DNA from: an uncultured Pseudomonadota bacterium | Lineage (GTDB): Bacteria > Pseudomonadota > Gammaproteobacteria > Steroidobacterales > Steroidobacteraceae | Direction of reading: 5' to 3' | Length of the DNA stretch: 13,552 nt | Assembly: GCA_903910215.1 (NCBI GenBank) | Contig: CAIVYV010000085.1 | Coordinates: 1-13,552, forward strand | The notes under the pieces: generated by a model | What the model saw: only the letters and a program-made list of their open reading frames with translations | What the model was told of the DNA's origin: nothing | Databases searched by the model: none | Made by a program: the position numbers and the translations under genes | Part shown: piece after piece, positions 8,507-13,552 of the stretch | Layout of the letters: the number at the start of each line of letters is the position of its first letter | Position numbering within the stretch: the first letter of the stretch is position 1

Positions 8507-10215
8507 CTTCGACTAATGCTCGCATGTTCCTGTGGCTCGGCCTCGTGCTCGCGCTGTGGCTCAACTACGAAACTTGGCAGCGTGATTACGCTCTGCCGGT
8601 GCCTCCCACGGCGACGACCGCCACTGCCGCACCCAGTGCAAAAGAAGTGACAGGTCTCGCAGCCAGCGTGCCGCAAGCGGCTGCTACGACCACAGGCGAA
8701 GCGAGCGTTGCTCCGCAAGCGGCTGCTACTAGCGTCACCGCACCGGAGGCATCCGCTTCGCCAACATCTGTCACTAGCACCATCAATGTTGCAACTGATG
8801 TTCTGAATGTCGAAATCTCGCTGCGCGGCGGCGATTTGGTGCTCGCGGATCTCACGCAGTATCCGCTCGTCAAAGGCGAAGACACGCGTGTTCGTTTGCT
8901 CAATACCAATCCATCCAACTTTTATTTGCTGCAGACAGGATTGACTGGGGCCGCAGGCGAAGCGCGTCCGACCCACCTTGCCGATTTCGAAGCGGCACAG
9001 ACCGAATATCGATTGTCGGACGGCGCTGACGAATTGCGTGTACCGCTCGTGTGGCGCGATGCAGTCAGTGGCGTCACCGTCACCAAGACATATGTGTTCA
9101 AGCGCGGCCAATATCGCGTCGATTTGCGCTACGACGTTGAGAACGCAGGCGCGAACGCGTGGCGTGCGGCCTCTTACGCGCAAATATTGCGTAACGATCC
9201 TCCGGTCGAAACATCCATGTTTTCGGTCGAGAGCTATGCTTTCCAAGGGCCGGCGTTCTACGATGGCGTCAAATACGAAAAACTCGATCGTGAAGACGCG
9301 GAAGATCGCGCGCTCGCGCGCGATATCCAAGGCGGCTGGATCGCCGGGATGCAACACCATTTTGTGACCGCGATCGTGCCGGCTGGCAGCGCGGCTTATC
9401 GCTACACGCTCAAGACAGACGGCAATCAATATCTACTCTCGACTACGGGTCCTTCGGTGACCGTTGCGCCGGGTAGTGGCGCGACGTTCGAAGAAACGCT
9501 GTTCGTCGGCCCCAAGTTACAGGCACAACTGGAAAAAACGGGTCCGCGACTCGATCTCGTTGCCGACTACGGCGTATTGACCTTGCTCGCTAAGCCGCTC
9601 TTTTGGTTACTCGAGCAAGCGTACAAGCTCACGACCAATTGGGGTTGGTCGATCGTCCTCATCACGTTGCTGCTGAAACTCGTGTTTTACCCGTTGTCGG
9701 AGTCTTCCGGAAAATCGATGGCGAAGATGCGCGTACTTGGTCCGCGTATGAAGAATCTGCAAGAAACCTACAAGGATGATCGCGAGAAACTCGGTCGCGC
9801 CATGATGGATCTGTACAAGCGCGAGAAGATCAATCCGCTTGCGGGCTGTTTGCCGATCCTTATCCAAATGCCGGTGTTCTTCGCGTTCTACTGGGTGTTG
9901 CTCGAAAGCGTCGAGATGCGACAAGCGCCCTTCGCTTTCTGGATCCAGGATTTGTCCTCGCGCGATCCGTTCTTTGTACTACCCGTCATCATGGCCGGTG
10001 CCATGTTCGTGCAGTACAAGCTGAACCCGACGCCGCCCGATCCGATTCAGGCGAAGGTGTTCATGATCCTGCCGTTCATCATGAGCGCGACCTTCGCCTT
10101 CTTCCCAGCAGGCCTCGTGTTGTATTGGGTCACCAACACCTTGTTGTCGATCGCACAGCAGTGGAACATCAACCGCCGTATCGAGGCGGAGGCTAAGAAA
10201 ACGCGCGCCGCGTGA
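8503..10215 (+). CDS. yidC: membrane protein insertase YidC
   Basis: Inner-membrane insertase that places membrane proteins alone or with SecYEG. At 570 residues it is slightly longer than E. coli YidC (548). The first membrane segment is near residues 8-21 (MFLWLGLVLALWLNY). An Ala/Thr/Val-rich linker follows (about 33-90), then the large periplasmic beta-rich domain (about 95-350). The C-terminal core has five membrane segments from about 365 on, with SMAKMRVLGPRMKNLQ, NPLAGCLPILIQMPVFFAFY, RQAPFAFWIQDLS, and FPAGLVLYWVTN. The hydrophilic-groove arginine of E. coli (R366) is a lysine here (LLLKLVFYPLS), a conservative replacement. The start is GTG 8503 in a GTGA overlap with yidD. An ATG at 8524 is too close to the first membrane segment to be preferred. 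Confidence 0.98.
   Translation: MTSTNARMFLWLGLVLALWLNYETWQRDYALPVPPTATTATAAPSAKEVTGLAASVPQAAATTTGEASVAPQAAATSVTAPEASASPTSVTSTINVATDVLNVEISLRGGDLVLADLTQYPLVKGEDTRVRLLNTNPSNFYLLQTGLTGAAGEARPTHLADFEAAQTEYRLSDGADELRVPLVWRDAVSGVTVTKTYVFKRGQYRVDLRYDVENAGANAWRAASYAQILRNDPPVETSMFSVESYAFQGPAFYDGVKYEKLDREDAEDRALARDIQGGWIAGMQHHFVTAIVPAGSAAYRYTLKTDGNQYLLSTTGPSVTVAPGSGATFEETLFVGPKLQAQLEKTGPRLDLVADYGVLTLLAKPLFWLLEQAYKLTTNWGWSIVLITLLLKLVFYPLSESSGKSMAKMRVLGPRMKNLQETYKDDREKLGRAMMDLYKREKINPLAGCLPILIQMPVFFAFYWVLLESVEMRQAPFAFWIQDLSSRDPFFVLPVIMAGAMFVQYKLNPTPPDPIQAKVFMILPFIMSATFAFFPAGLVLYWVTNTLLSIAQQWNINRRIEAEAKKTRAA
8671..8729 (+). repeat. 17-bp direct repeat in the yidC linker
   Basis: CCGCAAGCGGCTGCTAC occurs at 8671-8687 and 8713-8729, a 42-bp (14-codon) period. 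It encodes a repeated Pro-Gln-Ala-Ala-Ala-Thr in the low-complexity periplasmic linker. It looks like a small in-frame tandem duplication in an unconstrained region. Confidence 0.7.
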
Positions 10216-10217
10216 AC

Positions 10218-11588
10218 ATGTCTCGCCGCGATACCATCTGCGCCATCGCCACGGCCGCTGGCCGAGGTGGCGTTGGTATCGTGCGGGTATCGGGTCCTGC
10301 AGCGAGCGCGATCGCAAGCGGTGTCATCGAGAGCGGCCTACCTCAACCGCGGCGCGCGACGTTTGTGCCTTTTTGCGATGCGACAGGCCTCACCATCGAC
10401 GAAGGCATTGCGCTCTATTTTCCGGCGCCGCACAGCTACACCGGTGAAGATGTGCTCGAGCTTCAAGGGCATGGCGGCCCCGTGGTCCTCGAGATGCTGC
10501 TCTCTCGAGCGATCGAGCTAGGAGCGCGCCGCGCGCGCCCCGGTGAATTCACCGAGCGTGCTTTTCTCAATGACAAACTCGATCTCGCCCAAGCCGAAGC
10601 CGTTGCCGATCTGATCGATGCAGGCTCTGTGGCGGCGGCTCGTGCCGCCTTGCGATCTTTGCAAGGCGAGTTTTCGCAGCAAGTGCACAGTCTCGTCGAA
10701 GCCTTGATCGAGTTACGTACTTGGGTCGAAGCTGCTATCGACTTCCCGGAAGAGGAAATCGACTTTCTCGCTGACACCGCGCTCGTGAACCGACTCGACG
10801 CTCTGCAGCAGCGTTTTTCCGAGGTGACACGCTCGGCCAAGCAAGGGCGTTTACTGCGTGATGGCATGACAGTCGTCATCGCGGGCAGGCCCAATGCAGG
10901 CAAGTCGAGCGTGTTGAATGCGCTTGCAGGCTATGAGGCGGCGATCGTCACGCCCGTCGCCGGAACGACTCGCGATGTGCTCCGTGAACACATCGCGATC
11001 GATGGCATGCCATTGCATGTTCTCGACACCGCCGGCCTTCGAACCACGGTTGATGTTGTTGAAGCTGAAGGGATACGCCGTGCCCGCGCCGAGATCGCCA
11101 AAGCCGATCGAGTCCTGTTCATCGTTGACGCTACAACCGATCCTGATGCCGAGGCTTGGCGCAGCGAGCAGACACAGTGGCCGGAAGGGCTGCCGGTCAC
11201 CTTGGTGTTCAATAAAATCGATGCTTTGTCCGCACTACAAACTAGCGCGCTGAGCGTGAAGACACTGATCGGTGTTCATCAGACACTCACTCTATCTGCC
11301 AAACAAGGCGTAGGGTTAGATCGTTTGCGCGAACATTTGAAGGCGTGCATGGGTTACGAGGCCGCTGACACCGGCACGATCTCCGCGCGCGCGCGTCATC
11401 TCGACGCTTTGCAACGCGCAGACCGTCATACAGACAACGCCGTCACTCGTCTCAAGCGCGATCGGGCCGGTGAGCTCGTCGCCGAAGAGCTGCGTCTTGC
11501 ACAGGCGGCGCTTGGTGAGATCACGGGTGAATTTCAGGCCGACGATTTGCTCGGCCGTATTTTCAGCAATTTCTGTATCGGAAAATAA
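10218..11588 (+). CDS. mnmE: tRNA uridine-5-carboxymethylaminomethyl(34) synthesis GTPase MnmE
   Basis: GTPase that works with MnmG to modify the wobble uridine of certain tRNAs, using tetrahydrofolate, GTP and FAD. From the ATG it has 456 residues (E. coli 454). The N-terminal folate-binding domain includes GRGGVGIVRVSG and YTGEDVLELQGHGG. The helical domain carries the inserted G domain: G1 GRPNAGKS 223-230, G2 GTTRD 249-253, G3 DTAG 270-273 and G4 NKID 332-335. The C-terminus FCIGK includes the catalytic cysteine. I chose ATG 10218 because MSRRDTICAIAT aligns exactly with E. coli MSDNDTIVAQAT; a GTG at 10212 overlapping the yidC stop would add two residues. MnmG, its partner, is not the next gene, contrary to many relatives. 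Confidence 0.97.
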   Translation: MSRRDTICAIATAAGRGGVGIVRVSGPAASAIASGVIESGLPQPRRATFVPFCDATGLTIDEGIALYFPAPHSYTGEDVLELQGHGGPVVLEMLLSRAIELGARRARPGEFTERAFLNDKLDLAQAEAVADLIDAGSVAAARAALRSLQGEFSQQVHSLVEALIELRTWVEAAIDFPEEEIDFLADTALVNRLDALQQRFSEVTRSAKQGRLLRDGMTVVIAGRPNAGKSSVLNALAGYEAAIVTPVAGTTRDVLREHIAIDGMPLHVLDTAGLRTTVDVVEAEGIRRARAEIAKADRVLFIVDATTDPDAEAWRSEQTQWPEGLPVTLVFNKIDALSALQTSALSVKTLIGVHQTLTLSAKQGVGLDRLREHLKACMGYEAADTGTISARARHLDALQRADRHTDNAVTRLKRDRAGELVAEELRLAQAALGEITGEFQADDLLGRIFSNFCIGK

Positions 11589-11590
11589 AA

Positions 11591-13048
11591 ATGCTCATTA
11601 CGCGACGTCGATCGATTGCGCTCGCAGTGGCCGCCACGGTCGGTGCAGCAACGGCCAGGCTGCGCGCGGCGACACCGTCGCAACACGATGTCATCGTCAT
11701 CGGCGCAGGTTTTGCAGGTTTGCATGCAGCACGCCTGCTAGCCGCTGATGGACTGAAGGTGCTCGTTCTCGAAAGTGATCGACGGGTCGGCGGACGTTCG
11801 CACACGGCGTACGAATTCGATTCGCGTATCGAACTTGGCGCTTCCCAGGTTGGGCGTATGTACGCACGCATTCTCGATACGGCCCGTGCGCTCGGCATCG
11901 GGATGGCACCCGGTGCGCACATCAACGCCCCCTACTCTTTTGTGCGTGGCGACGAACTGATTGCTGCAGCGAATTGGGCCGCGTCGAAGCGGAACCCATT
12001 ACAAGGGCCTGAGCGCAGCGTTCCACCGCACGCGCTCGGAGCGTATTACATAGAACAAAGAAATCCCTTCCAAAGCCTCGAAGAGCTGCTCGCTCCAAAA
12101 GCCCAGGAGTTCGATCTGAGTGTGGCGCAATGGCTCGAGCGGCAAGGCGCATCGGCAGCCGCGCGCGAACTGATCAACGAAACCTTGGGCGCACCGGGTC
12201 TTGAGAATCAAAGCGTCCTACGCATGTTTCAAGAAACGACGCGTATGCGAGTCGAGAATCGGGCGCGTGCGACGGCGCAGGAGCCGTCGGGGAAGGATGC
12301 CTATGAACGAGCTGCGCTCAATTCGTTTCATGTCGTGGGCGGTTCGTCAAAACTGACCGATGCCATGGCCCTGAGCCTCGGCGAGCGTGTCATCACTGGC
12401 AAAAAGGTTATCGCCATCGATATGACCAGCTCCGGCTGCACCGTGCGCTGCGAGGATGGGTCACAGTGGCGATCAGCGCGGGTGATCTCGACTTTGCCCT
12501 TCACGATGCTCAGGCGCATTGCGATCACGCCGTCATTGCAGGGCGCGCAGGCGCAGGCTGTCGAAAGAATGCCCTATGGCAACCAAAGCCAGGTGTGGTT
12601 GCGTGTCAAAGCGCCGTATTGGGAAGCCGACGGCATCGAAGCCTCGATGTGGACCGACGGGCTTTTCACCTTGATCCGTCAACAGATCGAACATGACGGC
12701 AAACGGGAGCTGATCAGCGCCTTGGCTTTCGGTGCGAAATCGTACGAGCTTGATCGGCTCGCGCCGCGGGATCGCGGTGAGCTTGCGATTCGATACATCG
12801 AACAGCGTCGACCGAGCACTCGCGGCAAGCTTGAGTTCATCGGGGCGCATTCCTGGGCACAGGCACCGACCATCGGTGGTTGCAGTTATGGTTTACAACC
12901 GCACGTGGCGTTCGATTGGAATCAGCAGATGTCGAAGCCGCACGCGCGACTGCATTTCGCAGGTGAACACACTCGACGATTCGAAGTCGGTATGGAAGCC
13001 GCGATGGAGTCGGGCGAACGTGCAGCACTCGAGGTGCTGCAAAGTTAG
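11591..13048 (+). CDS. FAD-dependent flavin amine oxidase-like protein with Tat-type signal
   Basis: A 485-residue flavoprotein of the monoamine oxidase-like family; the substrate is unknown. The N-terminus TRRRSIALAVAATVGAATARLRAATP resembles a twin-arginine signal, with cleavage near residue 26, so the folded flavoprotein is probably exported to the periplasm. The dinucleotide-binding motif GAGFAG is at 38-43, with Glu61 ending the fold and GGR at 67-69. SFHVVGGSSKLTDAMA is the usual mid-protein FAD/substrate segment. The C-terminal FAD motif LHFAGEHTRRFEVGMEAAMESGERAA starts near 454. The ATG is 2 bp after the mnmE stop, and no alternative start keeps the signal and FAD motif. It is not MnmG, which has a different FAD motif and no signal peptide. 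It converges on the next gene with overlapping stop codons. Confidence 0.88.
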   Translation: MLITRRRSIALAVAATVGAATARLRAATPSQHDVIVIGAGFAGLHAARLLAADGLKVLVLESDRRVGGRSHTAYEFDSRIELGASQVGRMYARILDTARALGIGMAPGAHINAPYSFVRGDELIAAANWAASKRNPLQGPERSVPPHALGAYYIEQRNPFQSLEELLAPKAQEFDLSVAQWLERQGASAAARELINETLGAPGLENQSVLRMFQETTRMRVENRARATAQEPSGKDAYERAALNSFHVVGGSSKLTDAMALSLGERVITGKKVIAIDMTSSGCTVRCEDGSQWRSARVISTLPFTMLRRIAITPSLQGAQAQAVERMPYGNQSQVWLRVKAPYWEADGIEASMWTDGLFTLIRQQIEHDGKRELISALAFGAKSYELDRLAPRDRGELAIRYIEQRRPSTRGKLEFIGAHSWAQAPTIGGCSYGLQPHVAFDWNQQMSKPHARLHFAGEHTRRFEVGMEAAMESGERAALEVLQS

Positions 13049-13552
13049 CGTTTGAGTCGAATGAAACCCACCGTTGCCAGCAGGAACACGGCGGCGATCG
13101 CGAGTGCATTCAGGGCTGCGCTTGCATAGCCGAGTTGGCCAACGTCGATGAAGTAATAGGGATAGAGCCCCGTTGCCTCGCCGCGGACGGCGAGATAAAC
13201 CAAATAAGCTGTCGGCAACGTCATGCACCGCCAGGCATCCCGCCAGTCCACCGAGGTTTTCGGCACTACCTGCCACCAGAAATACGCAAATAGCGGTGGA
13301 ATCAGATAGTGCAGTAGTAGGTTGGTGAGATGCTCCAGACCCTGCGGGTGGTGAACCCGCGTCAGCAAGGTCACGTAGAGCAGACCCACCATGAAAATCG
13401 ACACGGCTGCTGCCGTGATGGCGATCGGGCTGCGCAGCGCGGCCGCGAATCGACCAAAGCGCTCAGGCCACACGCAGGCCGCTGCGACCAATGCACAAAA
13501 GCTGTTGGTGATGATCGTGTAGTAACCCGTGTATTGGAGAACGGCAAAACCG
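13045..13552 (-). CDS. Pr6Pr-family multi-pass membrane protein (partial, 5' end outside window)
   Basis: The frame is open to the right edge and 168 codons are visible; family members are about 200-220 residues, so the first membrane segment and the start are missing. It is hydrophobic throughout, with several probable membrane spans. Family-typical blocks are GFAVLQYTGYYTIITNSFCALVA, VHHPQGLEHLTNLLLHYLIPPLFAYFWW, DWRDAWRCMTLPTAYLVYLAVRGEATGLYPYYFIDVGQLGY and a C-terminal hydrophobic helix ending FIRLKR. The biochemical role of the family is not established. A TTG at 13491 could be taken as a start, but the upstream in-frame sequence is clearly family-like, so the gene continues. Its TAA overlaps the TAG of the oxidase gene. 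Confidence 0.85.
   Translation of the reverse strand, partial: GFAVLQYTGYYTIITNSFCALVAAACVWPERFGRFAAALRSPIAITAAAVSIFMVGLLYVTLLTRVHHPQGLEHLTNLLLHYLIPPLFAYFWWQVVPKTSVDWRDAWRCMTLPTAYLVYLAVRGEATGLYPYYFIDVGQLGYASAALNALAIAAVFLLATVGFIRLKR

Noticed and set aside
8464..9429. 321-codon open frame antisense to yidC
   Set aside because: Cys/Arg-rich composition with no family pattern, lying fully opposite a well-conserved gene; a shadow of a GC-rich coding frame.
10212..10214. GTG at 10212 as the mnmE start
   Set aside because: It gives a GTGA overlap with yidC like that of yidD-yidC, but the ATG two codons later aligns exactly with E. coli MnmE; the difference is only two residues and not fully decidable.
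13489..13491. TTG at 13491 as the true start of the Pr6Pr-family gene
   Set aside because: The frame stays open to the window edge and the upstream residues (GFAVLQYTGYYTIITNSFCAL) match the family's early membrane segment, so the gene begins outside the window.

Overview
The window is the chromosomal replication-origin neighbourhood of a gammaproteobacterium. The order gyrB, recF, dnaN, dnaA on the minus strand, followed by rpmH, rnpA, yidD, yidC, mnmE on the plus strand, is the classical gammaproteobacterial oriC layout. The proteins resemble E. coli and Pseudomonas homologues: RecF has 357 residues and DnaN 365, GyrB has the long Gram-negative form of 806 residues, and ArgG is the E. coli-type enzyme. 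I cannot name a genus from sequence alone. Base composition is moderately GC-rich and coding density is very high, with no gene-free stretch above 200 bp.

Layout. 1-935: 5' part of argG (minus, runs off the left edge). 979-1458: a TerB-like cytoplasmic protein (plus), divergent from argG and convergent with gyrB. 1467-7632: gyrB, recF, dnaN and dnaA, all minus. 7774-13048: rpmH, rnpA, yidD, yidC, mnmE and a flavin amine-oxidase-like protein, all plus, with gaps of at most 29 bp and several overlaps. 13045-13552: a Pr6Pr-type membrane protein (minus, runs off the right edge).

The genes form two divergent blocks meeting between dnaA and rpmH. One block makes the initiator, sliding clamp, recombination mediator and gyrase subunit. 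The other makes ribosomal protein L34, RNase P protein, two membrane-protein biogenesis factors and the tRNA-modifying GTPase. Two non-coding gaps, dnaA-dnaN (199 bp) and rpmH-dnaA (141 bp), each carry the same DnaA-box-like 10-mer, and the first also has an AT-rich segment; they are the candidate origin and control regions.

The most notable non-gene signal is a pair of parS-like centromere palindromes about 600 bp apart inside recF. Each is read in the same codon phase as Phe-His-Val-Glu. The most notable gene-content feature is a Tat-signal-bearing FAD oxidase lying 2 bp after mnmE, where many relatives carry mnmG-rsmG-parA-parB. I found no wholly new system, mobile element, CRISPR array or tRNA/rRNA gene.
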